DNA from: Pontiella sp.
Lineage (GTDB): Bacteria > Verrucomicrobiota > Kiritimatiellia > Kiritimatiellales > Pontiellaceae
Assembly: GCA_029935255.1 (NCBI GenBank)
Contig: JAOZKS010000173.1
Span: 1-5,790 of the forward strand
Length of the DNA: 5,790 bases
Direction: 5' to 3'
Positions 1 to 5,180 of the stretch are shown piece by piece. Numbering within the stretch: position 1 is the stretch's first letter; each line of letters opens with the position of its first letter. The notes beneath the pieces are model-generated. The model had not been told where the DNA came from. It saw nothing but the letters and a program-made list of their open reading frames with translations, and did no database searches. The position numbers and the translations under genes are program-made.

Positions 1-1049
1 ACGGTTTCGGCGATGCCGAAGTCTTCGAGTCCGGGCACGAACATTTGCATGGAGAGGCTTTTGATCCATCGGAGGCCGTCGTCGAGGGAGGCATTCCTGC
101 TGCCGGTGACAATGCGCGAAACCTCGCGGTATTTTTCAAGAGCGGGGCTTTCGGCGGCGCGCTCTTCCAGGGCCTGGATGTTGGCTTCAAATACGGCGGG
201 AAGCAATGTGGCGCAGAGGAGCCCGTGCGGGGCGGAGAACATGCCGCCGAGTGGTCCGGCAAATCCGTGTACGGCACCGAGGCCGGCATTGGCGAGCGCC
301 AATCCACCGAAGAGACTGGCCAACGCCATGTCTTCGCGGGCAGAGAGATCGTCGCCCTTCACGTAGGCGCGGGGCAGGGAGCGGGCCGCTTTCCGAAGTC
401 CTTCGCGGCAAAGGCCGTCGGTTAACGGGTTGGATTTGATCGATACAAAGGCTTCCATGAGTTGGATGAAGGCATCGAGTCCGGTGCTGGCGGTTACCTC
501 CGGGGGCATGGAGAGGGTTAGCTCGGGATCGATCAGGGCGAGGGTGGGCAGCATTCCCGGATGCCGCATGCTGACCTTGACCTTGTGTTCGGTGGAAAGC
601 AGTACGGAGTTCCGCGTGACCTCCGCACCGGTTCCGGCGGTGGTGGGGATGGCGATGCAGGGGGCGGGTTTTTCGGTTAAGGGTTCACCTTTTCCAATCA
701 CTTCGAGGTAGTCCATCAGATCCCGGGTGTTGGTGAGCAGGGCGGCCATGGCCTTTCCGGCATCAATCACGCTTCCGCCGCCGAGGGCAATCACATAATC
801 ACAACCCTGTTCGCGTGCTTGACGAGCCAGTTCGGCGATACGTTCGGTGGTGGGTTCGCCTTTGATGCTGAAGGCGGCGGGGTTGGCCCCCTGTTTTTTC
901 AGCGCTTGGAATACCGGCATGATGCGCTCTGCGCTGGAACCCGTCACGAAGGCGGCGCGCCGCCCCATTCCTTCAATGAGGGAGGGAAGTTCGCGGAGTT
1001 TTCCTGATCCGAAAACAATACGTTGGGCGGTGGCAAATTCAAAATTCAT
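1..1049 (-). CDS. Iron-containing alcohol dehydrogenase family protein (3' end cut by window edge)
   Basis: Family III (Fe-type) NAD(P)-dependent alcohol dehydrogenase, a soluble enzyme interconverting alcohols and aldehydes or ketones; the substrate cannot be read from sequence. 349 complete codons are visible, starting MNFEFATAQRIVFGSGKL, the usual family N-terminus. The Rossmann-like half carries GGGSVIDAGKA (residues 90-100) for dinucleotide binding and PTTAGTGAE (135-143). The metal-binding half has D192, H261 (GAVHGFAGPLGG) and H275 (SAPHGLL). The usual first metal His, four residues after the Asp, is Gln here (Q196, in TGLDAFIQLMEA). Family members run about 380-390 residues, so roughly 35 C-terminal residues lie outside the window. 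The ATG at 1049 is preceded by GGAG with 8 bases spacing, supporting this start. It is divergent from the fmdB-like gene. Family assignment is secure; the physiological role is unknown. Confidence 0.93.
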   Translation of the reverse strand, partial: MNFEFATAQRIVFGSGKLRELPSLIEGMGRRAAFVTGSSAERIMPVFQALKKQGANPAAFSIKGEPTTERIAELARQAREQGCDYVIALGGGSVIDAGKAMAALLTNTRDLMDYLEVIGKGEPLTEKPAPCIAIPTTAGTGAEVTRNSVLLSTEHKVKVSMRHPGMLPTLALIDPELTLSMPPEVTASTGLDAFIQLMEAFVSIKSNPLTDGLCREGLRKAARSLPRAYVKGDDLSAREDMALASLFGGLALANAGLGAVHGFAGPLGGMFSAPHGLLCATLLPAVFEANIQALEERAAESPALEKYREVSRIVTGSRNASLDDGLRWIKSLSMQMFVPGLEDFGIAET

Positions 1050-1112
1050 GGATGGGTCTCCGTAGGTTGGACAAACAGACTAATGGTACGGAAGGCCTTG
1101 TCCAGAATGATT

Positions 1113-1140
1113 TTGACAATAAGGCGGAATCGGGTACATT
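1113..1140 (+). promoter_or_regulatory. Putative sigma-70 promoter for the fmdB-ATPase-dtd unit
   Basis: A perfect -35 hexamer TTGACA (1113-1118) is followed after 16 bases by TACATT (1135-1140), which matches TATAAT at 4 of 6 positions. Transcription would begin near 1147, giving a leader of about 28 bases before the ATG at 1175. It is the only convincing promoter upstream of the rightward gene set. The assignment rests on hexamer match and position only. Confidence 0.55.
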
Positions 1141-1143
1141 CCG
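1125..1143. promoter_or_regulatory. Inverted repeat overlapping the -10 box (candidate operator)
   Basis: CGGAAT (1125-1130) and ATTCCG (1138-1143) form a perfect 6-bp dyad with a 7-base spacer. Two G-T pairs could extend the arms to 1123 and 1145. The right arm overlaps the proposed -10 hexamer, the geometry expected for a repressor site. Because T7 follows at 1148-1154, the same bases in RNA could also form a weak terminator-like hairpin for transcripts entering from upstream. Transcripts from the local promoter would start downstream of it, so the operator reading is preferred. Confidence 0.4.
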
Positions 1144-1174
1144 TTGGTTTTTTTGAGGTTGAGAAAGGATTGCC

Positions 1175-1456
1175 ATGCCGACGTATGATTATGAATGTTC
1201 CGATTGTGGACACGCCTTCGAGGCGTTCCATAGCATGTCTGCCGATCCGCTGTCGTCCTGCCCGGAGTGCAAGGGGAAGGTGAAGCGTTTGATTGGTGCG
1301 GGTGCGGGAATTCTTTTCAAGGGGTCGGGGTTCTACGAAACGGACTATCGCAGTTCAGGCTATAAGAAGGATGCCTCGGCCGATAAACCAAAGGAAACGG
1401 CTTCTAAAAAGGATAAAAAGACCGCTTCCAAAAAGGGTGCGAAACAGGCACAGTAG
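1175..1456 (+). CDS. FmdB-family small zinc-ribbon protein
   Basis: 93-residue cytoplasmic protein of the FmdB/CxxC_CxxC_SSSS zinc-ribbon family. The first described member is a putative regulator of formamidase genes in Methylophilus; the general role remains undetermined. The N-terminus MPTYDYECSDCGHAFEAF is typical, with two CxxC knuckles (C8/C11 and C29/C32) expected to bind one zinc ion. The conserved segment FKGSGFYETDYR (48-59) follows. Residues 64-93 form a Lys/Ala/Ser-rich, probably disordered basic tail that includes two copies of an 8-residue unit, TASKKDKK and TASKKGAK. The start is supported by AAAGGA with 5 bases spacing. It is the first gene after the promoter and lies 64 bases upstream of the ATPase-family gene, probably cotranscribed. 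The family call is firm; a nucleic-acid contact through the basic tail is only inference. Confidence 0.93.
   Translation: MPTYDYECSDCGHAFEAFHSMSADPLSSCPECKGKVKRLIGAGAGILFKGSGFYETDYRSSGYKKDASADKPKETASKKDKKTASKKGAKQAQ
1397..1436 (+). repeat. Imperfect 24-bp-period repeat in the fmdB tail
   Basis: The 16-base segments at 1397-1412 and 1421-1436 match at 14 of 16 positions and are in frame 24 bases apart. They encode the duplicated TASKK units of the basic C-terminal tail. The two mismatches do not change the TASKK residues (acg/acc for Thr, tct/tcc for Ser), which fits an old in-frame duplication or selection on the peptide. Confidence 0.6.
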
Positions 1457-1520
1457 TTGGTCAATTATGAATTTTGGTTCGGATTGTTTTGAATAACGTA
1501 AAGTGAAGGAATAGTGGACT
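1457..1520 (+). other. Short fmdB-ATPase intergenic spacer
   Basis: 64 AT-richer bases with no hairpin-plus-T-run terminator and no convincing promoter pair. A GAAGGA ribosome binding site (1505-1510) lies 10 bases before the ATG at 1521. The lack of a terminator favours cotranscription of the two genes. Confidence 0.5.
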
Positions 1521-3260
1521 ATGAAGGATAAGAAGGAATTTTATACCCTATTAACAGAGTTGGACGGCCAGCCGATTTCCGAATACCAGCAACTCGTTGG
1601 TGATTTTGACTTCAGCCGCTACGTCATCAAATGCGCCAAGATCGATCTCGAGGCTGAAGAGTCGGAGCTGCCCGTTTTTAGCATTCGTGTTCCGCAAACC
1701 ATCGCCGAGATTCCTGAATACCTCTTCGATTCGCCGGTTCGCCGTACGGCCATGGAGGATCTCCTGCTACGCCGCCTGTCCGCCAATATCGATGCGACGG
1801 CCAACTATGATCACAACGGGGTTGCGCGCCGCCATATCCACGCCTCGTCGCCCAGCCAAACGATCCTGCCGCGCAATGCGCTTCAGCTGACCAAGGAATA
1901 CATTGAAGTCCGCATCCAAATCACCTTGCCGATCCAGCAAATCATCATCGACAACGAGGCGGTGGTTTCGATCGACGGCGAAATGGCACAGCACATTTTC
2001 TTTGAAGACCTTCCGGAAATCGTGAGCAACGGGTTGCTCTACTGCAACCTGGATACCGAAGAAGCCGACCGGTTTGTCAATAGCATGGAAGACTCCGACC
2101 GCCTGCGCCAGTATCTCGGTGCCAGTGGCCAGGTGAGTTTTGTCGGCGAAGGTGCATTGATCACCCGTATCGCCGGCGAAGACGTTCCTGACTACGAGCG
2201 CCTTATCCCGATCGAAATCGATGAAAGCCTGATCGATGAAGTCGAAGTGCCGCATGGCGGTGCCGTACGGGGGCTGGGTATTCCGAATGGTCTGACGCTC
2301 ATCCTCGGCGAATCCAACAGTGGCCGCGTTGATCTGGTGGATGCCATTACGCAAGGCATCTACAACCACGTCCCCGGCGATGGCCGGGAAAGTGTGGTCA
2401 CGGTGGCCGATGCCGTGAATATTCGCTCCGAAGTGGGCCGCTCCATCCAGCAGGTGGATATCTCGGCCTTCGCCATCGGCCTTCCCGACGGAGGCAACCC
2501 GACCTCCTATTCGGCCAAGTCCGCAGGTTCGTTCACCTCGCAAGCCGCTTCGACCGTCGAAGCGCTGGAAGCCGGTGCACGCGTGCTGGTCTTCGACGAG
2601 CATAGCTCCTCTTCCACCTTCCTTTCCGCCGACACCCGCGTGAGTTCATTGCTCGGCGAGTCTTCGCGCAACACCCTTGCCGCACGTGCCCGCCAACTGG
2701 TTGACGAACTCGGTATTTCAATGATTGTTGCCGGAAGTAGTCTGGTGGCGGAATTCATTCCGATTGCAGACAAGATCCTGAAAGTGGAAGACTTCCGCGT
2801 CACGGACATCACCGAAGAAGCCAAGGCGCTGGAAATCGTGCCCTCGTCGGTCGCGAACGATCAGGTAAACCTGGGAAGCATGCTCAGCCGTTCCCGCTGG
2901 ATCATGCCGAGCTCGATCGATCCGAGCGTAGGCCGCGAAGACCTCGTCATCTATGCCGATAGCACCGACTTCCTGCAGTTCGGTCGTTCCATTGTTGATC
3001 TCAACGCGATTAAGCAAATTGCCGATGCCGACCAGGCACGCGCCGTAGGGTTTGTGCTGTACTACGCCAAGCTCCGCTACATGGACGAAGGCTATCCGAT
3101 GCGTGAAATTCTCGACCTCGTCGACCGCGATCTCAGCAATGAAGGTCTCAACGCCCTCGTGCGCGATGTCCGCGGCGATCTGGCACGTCCCCGCCGCTAC
3201 GAAGTGGCGGCCGCGCTCAACCGTCTCCCGGCCTTCCGCGTCTCGCACATCACGGAATAA
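1521..3260 (+). CDS. ABC-class ATPase family protein (COG3044/PF09818-like) with degenerate P-loop; possible pseudo-ATPase
   Basis: 579-residue soluble protein of the predicted ABC-class ATPase family that includes trypanosome MRB1590. The family scaffold is visible throughout. N-domain: LTELDGQP near residue 11, GDFDFSRY near 27, RRTAMEDLLLRRL 74-86, SFVGEGALITRIAG 206-219. Nucleotide-binding region: RGLGIPNGLTLILG leading to the P-loop position 263-270, then IYNHVPGDGRE 280-290, a signature-like AGSFTSQAA 335-343 and Walker B VLVFDEH 355-361. C-domain: FGRSIVDL 487-494 and ARPRRYEVAAALNRL 555-569. The P-loop reads GESNSGRV, so the catalytic Lys is Arg269 and the Ser/Thr is Val270. The family's GGSGDY-type motif is replaced near 405 (AGSSLVAEF). 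ATP hydrolysis is therefore doubtful, although D359/E360 remain. Compared with the family pattern as I remember it, the signature carries one extra residue. No signal peptide or membrane segment is seen. Its stop is 2 bases before dtd, implying translational coupling. Family membership is confident; the function is unknown. Confidence 0.88.
   Translation: MKDKKEFYTLLTELDGQPISEYQQLVGDFDFSRYVIKCAKIDLEAEESELPVFSIRVPQTIAEIPEYLFDSPVRRTAMEDLLLRRLSANIDATANYDHNGVARRHIHASSPSQTILPRNALQLTKEYIEVRIQITLPIQQIIIDNEAVVSIDGEMAQHIFFEDLPEIVSNGLLYCNLDTEEADRFVNSMEDSDRLRQYLGASGQVSFVGEGALITRIAGEDVPDYERLIPIEIDESLIDEVEVPHGGAVRGLGIPNGLTLILGESNSGRVDLVDAITQGIYNHVPGDGRESVVTVADAVNIRSEVGRSIQQVDISAFAIGLPDGGNPTSYSAKSAGSFTSQAASTVEALEAGARVLVFDEHSSSSTFLSADTRVSSLLGESSRNTLAARARQLVDELGISMIVAGSSLVAEFIPIADKILKVEDFRVTDITEEAKALEIVPSSVANDQVNLGSMLSRSRWIMPSSIDPSVGREDLVIYADSTDFLQFGRSIVDLNAIKQIADADQARAVGFVLYYAKLRYMDEGYPMREILDLVDRDLSNEGLNALVRDVRGDLARPRRYEVAAALNRLPAFRVSHITE
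2307..2330 (+). other. Degenerate Walker A (P-loop) site within the ATPase-family gene
   Basis: Codons 263-270 read G-E-S-N-S-G-R-V. The two glycines of GxxxxGK[S/T] are kept, but Lys is replaced by Arg (CGC, 2325-2327) and Ser/Thr by Val (GTT, 2328-2330). Flanking residues follow the family pattern: GLTLIL before it, DAITQGIYNHVPGDGRE shortly after. The reading frame is continuous on both sides, so this is substitution rather than a frameshift. Confidence 0.85.
2546..2564. repeat. Perfect 8-bp inverted repeat inside the ATPase-family gene
   Basis: CGCTTCGA (2546-2553) and TCGAAGCG (2557-2564) are separated by 3 bases, just after the signature-like motif codons. No T-run follows, so it is not terminator-like. 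It may be chance in GC-rich coding sequence or a local mRNA hairpin. Confidence 0.35.
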
Positions 3261-3262
3261 CC

Positions 3263-3715
3263 ATGAGGCTGGTGATCCAGCGCGTAAAGCAAGCCTCGGT
3301 TACGGTGGATGGAACACGGGTTTCTGAAATCGGACCGGGTTTGTTGGTTCTGACAGGGGTGTCGCTCGGCGACACCCTTTTTGATGCCCACCACCTCGCG
3401 AATAAAACAGCTAAACTCCGTCTCTTTGAAGACGAAGCGGGCAAGATGAACCGGTCGGTTCAAGACGTTGGGGGGCAGGTCTTGGCCGTCAGCCAATTCA
3501 CCCTCTACGGCAACTGCACCAAGGGCAACCGGCCCAGCTACATCGAAGCCGCCCGGCCCGAGCAGGGCGAAGCGCTGTTCAATGAATATGTCCAGGCGCT
3601 GGGAAAACTCGGCTTCCCCCCAAAGACGGGAATCTTCGGGGCAGACATGCAGGTCGAGCTGCTCAACGACGGCCCCGTGACCCTCATTCTCGAATCCACG
3701 GGCCGTCTGAAGTAA
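3263..3715 (+). CDS. dtd: D-aminoacyl-tRNA deacylase
   Basis: 150-residue cytoplasmic enzyme that hydrolyses D-amino acids (classically D-Tyr) and mischarged glycine from tRNA, keeping D-residues out of translation. Length and sequence match bacterial Dtd end to end: MRLVIQRVKQASVTVDG start, KTAKLRLFED (48-57), active-site motif SQFTLYG (77-83), NRPSYIEAARPEQ (89-101), FGADMQV (125-131) and the Gly-Pro motif of the chirality filter, here NDGPVT (135-140) with G137-P138. The ATG lies 2 bases after the ATPase-family stop with only a weak GGA-containing site before it, so translation is probably coupled to the upstream gene. An intrinsic-terminator-like hairpin lies inside the gene at codons 32-40 and could make expression depend on active translation. 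All key residues are present and the assignment is secure. Confidence 0.97.
   Translation: MRLVIQRVKQASVTVDGTRVSEIGPGLLVLTGVSLGDTLFDAHHLANKTAKLRLFEDEAGKMNRSVQDVGGQVLAVSQFTLYGNCTKGNRPSYIEAARPEQGEALFNEYVQALGKLGFPPKTGIFGADMQVELLNDGPVTLILESTGRLK
3357..3382 (+). terminator. Intragenic intrinsic-terminator-like hairpin in dtd
   Basis: GGGTGTCGC (3357-3365), loop TCG (3366-3368), GCGACACCC (3369-3377), then TTTTT (3378-3382). This is a perfect 9-bp GC-rich stem with a T-tract directly abutting it, on the coding strand of dtd, starting 94 bases after its start codon. The bases also encode G32-F40, part of the conserved GVSxGDT region, so coding constraint explains part but not all of the match. Translating ribosomes would normally mask it; whether it terminates in the cell is unknown. 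Confidence 0.5.
3671..3704 (+). other. Hairpin near the 3' end of dtd
   Basis: GGCCCCGTG (3671-3679) can pair with CACGGGCC (3697-3704) as an 8-bp stem with one bulged C and a 17-base loop, ending 9 bases before the dtd stop codon. No T-tract follows, so it is at best a weak 3'-end structure. Confidence 0.25.
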
Positions 3716-3799
3716 TGAATTTCCCGGAATGGGATTTATTCGTGTTCATTCATGTTCATTCGTGGTTAAACTTCCCTTCTTTTTAAGCGAGGTAGAATT
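3716..3799. other. dtd-argH intergenic region
   Basis: 84 bases holding a small imperfect hairpin (TCCC 3722-3725 with GGGA 3731-3734, followed by TTTATT), the 10-bp-period repeat, a pyrimidine tract near 3771-3784 and the argH ribosome binding site GAGG (3789-3792, 7 bases before the ATG). The hairpin is too short to call a terminator, and no convincing promoter pair is seen, so read-through into argH remains possible. Confidence 0.5.
3738..3767. repeat. Three-unit 10-bp tandem repeat, dispersed-repeat type
   Basis: The units are ATTCGTGTTC (3738-3747), ATTCATGTTC (3748-3757) and ATTCGTGGTT (3758-3767). The second unit differs from the first at one base, the third at two. On the other strand it reads as an AACCACGAATGAAC-type motif. 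I recall closely similar intergenic strings in many environmental bacterial genomes; that is memory, not a search result. The repeat is non-coding and sits just before the argH leader. Confidence 0.7.
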
Positions 3800-5176
3800 A
3801 TGGCAAAGCAAAAAACCACGGTTGGAAGCATCAACAACGAAGTGCTGACGTTTACCGCCGGGCGGGATGTCGAACTCGACTATGCGTTGATCACGATGGA
3901 CTGCATCGGCACTGCCGCGCACGTTACGATGCTTTCAAAAATGCCGGTGAAGCCGAAGCTCATTACCGAACCCGAACGCAAACAGGTGATTGCCGGGCTG
4001 GTTGAAATTATCGGGCTGGCACAGAAAAACAGATTTAAGATCAAGCTGGCCGATCAGGATGTGCATCTGGCCGTCGAGCGGACGCTCACGAAAAAGCTGG
4101 GCGACCTGGGCAAGAAGATCCACACCTGCCGCAGCCGGAACGATCAGGTTGCCGTCGACCTGCGTCTTTATGCCAAGGAACAAATTCTCCAAACCCTCGA
4201 AGAGGCCACCGCATTGGTGACTGCGCTTACCGCCTTCGGAAAAAAGCATGAAGCGGTTCCGATGGTTGGAAGAACACATATGCAGCCCGGCATGCCGTCC
4301 TCTGTTGGCCTGTGGGCCACGGCTCATGCCGAGAGCCTGCTGGACGATTGTGTTCAGCTGATCAATGCCTATGCACTCAACGACCAATGCCCGCTCGGTT
4401 CCGCCGCCAGCTACGGTGTGCCGCTACCGATTGACCGGAAGCTTACGTCCGATCTGCTGGGTTTCAGCCGTCCGACCCATAACGTGCTCTATGCCAACAA
4501 CGGACGCGGAAAGATGGAGTCCATCGTGTTGGGAGCCATGAGCCAGGTGATGCTGACGCTTTCGCGGTTGGCGCAGGATTTCATGCTGTTCACGATGCCG
4601 GAGTTTGACTATTTCAAACTCCCTTCCGAATTCTGTACGGGCAGTTCGATCATGCCGCAGAAACAGAATCCCGATGTCTGCGAGCTGGTTCGGGCGAAGG
4701 CCTCGCGCGTTAAGGCGGCTGAGTTGGGTGTGTACGATTTGATTAAAGGCTCGCCCACCGGATACAACCGCGATTTGCAGGAAGCCAAGGAACTCTTCAT
4801 GGAAGGCCTTTCCACGACGCGCGCATGCCTGCGGATTCTTGCACCGATGGTCAAGGCCACGAAGGTGAATAAAAAGGCACTGATCGGAGGCTTCACACCC
4901 GATGTGTTCGCCACGGATCGCGCGTTGGAACTGGTGGCCGAGGGCGTGCCTTTTCGCGATGCCTATCACCATGTGAAAGAAAACCTCCACGAGCTTGAAA
5001 ACATCGATCCGACCGAAGCGCTACAGCTGAAGACCCATCTGGGTGCGCCGCTCGGCCTCGACTGGGACTATTTCAAAAACCGCACCGCCGCCGTAATGCA
5101 AACCGTCCGTGAAGAGCGCAAGGCGTTCAACCGGGCGGTCGCCAAGTTGCTGGGCGTTAAGTATCCGCTTGGTTGA
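3800..5176 (+). CDS. argH: Argininosuccinate lyase (divergent)
   Basis: 458-residue cytoplasmic enzyme of the fumarase/aspartase superfamily that splits argininosuccinate into arginine and fumarate, the last step of arginine synthesis; the family is tetrameric. Diagnostic motifs: HTCRSRNDQVAVDL (108-121), GRTHMQPGMPSS (157-168) with H160 in the catalytic His position, PLGSAASYGVPLPIDR (198-213), the signature GSSIMPQKQNPD (281-292) with the active-site serine loop, and GYNRDLQEAKE (321-331). Oddities: no WGGRF-type start, FTAGRDVELD (18-27) where many ArgH have Ser four residues before the Asp (D23 here), Cys110 where Gly or Ala is common, and HLGAPLGLDW (413-422) replacing the usual GGTAP-type C-terminal motif. 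GAGG 7 bases upstream supports the ATG. No other arginine genes are adjacent. Lyase activity is very likely; exact substrate slightly less certain. Confidence 0.9.
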   Translation: MAKQKTTVGSINNEVLTFTAGRDVELDYALITMDCIGTAAHVTMLSKMPVKPKLITEPERKQVIAGLVEIIGLAQKNRFKIKLADQDVHLAVERTLTKKLGDLGKKIHTCRSRNDQVAVDLRLYAKEQILQTLEEATALVTALTAFGKKHEAVPMVGRTHMQPGMPSSVGLWATAHAESLLDDCVQLINAYALNDQCPLGSAASYGVPLPIDRKLTSDLLGFSRPTHNVLYANNGRGKMESIVLGAMSQVMLTLSRLAQDFMLFTMPEFDYFKLPSEFCTGSSIMPQKQNPDVCELVRAKASRVKAAELGVYDLIKGSPTGYNRDLQEAKELFMEGLSTTRACLRILAPMVKATKVNKKALIGGFTPDVFATDRALELVAEGVPFRDAYHHVKENLHELENIDPTEALQLKTHLGAPLGLDWDYFKNRTAAVMQTVREERKAFNRAVAKLLGVKYPLG

Positions 5177-5180
5177 AAAG

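Larger units (their letters stand above)
1050..1174. other. Divergent intergenic regulatory region
   Basis: These 125 bases separate the leftward dehydrogenase from the rightward fmdB-like gene and must hold the 5' signals of both. Toward the right there is a good promoter (1113-1140), an inverted repeat across its -10 box, a 7-T run (1148-1154) and an AAAGGA ribosome binding site (1164-1169). Toward the left only a ribosome binding site (GGAG) is convincing; no strong leftward promoter hexamer pair is seen. Confidence 0.7.

Noticed and set aside
13..711. Several plus-strand open frames over the dehydrogenase
   Set aside because: The minus-strand frame encodes a continuous Fe-type alcohol dehydrogenase with its conserved motifs; the plus-strand frames are shadows without domains.
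1050..1105. Leftward promoter for the dehydrogenase (TGGACA-like -35 with a TAGTCT-like -10)
   Set aside because: The -10 matches only 3 of 6 positions and no alternative pair is better; too weak to annotate.
1767..2603. 278-codon open frame on the minus strand opposite the ATPase-family gene
   Set aside because: It lies wholly inside a confidently assigned gene, has no recognisable domain, and its composition is that of an antisense shadow in GC-rich coding DNA.
2718..3248. 176-codon minus-strand frame over the 3' part of the ATPase-family gene
   Set aside because: The sense strand matches the family C-domain (FGRSIVDL and ARPRRYEVAAALNRL), so the opposite frame is a shadow.
3722..3740. 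Rho-independent terminator after dtd
   Set aside because: The stem is only 4 bp (TCCC/GGGA) and the following TTTATT is not a clean T-tract.
3738..3767. Possible CRISPR-like array
   Set aside because: Units are 10 bp and directly contiguous, with no spacers and no cas genes.
4424..4990. 188-codon minus-strand open frame opposite argH
   Set aside because: It is fully covered by argH with its diagnostic motifs; the product is rich in His, Arg and Gln and has no family resemblance.
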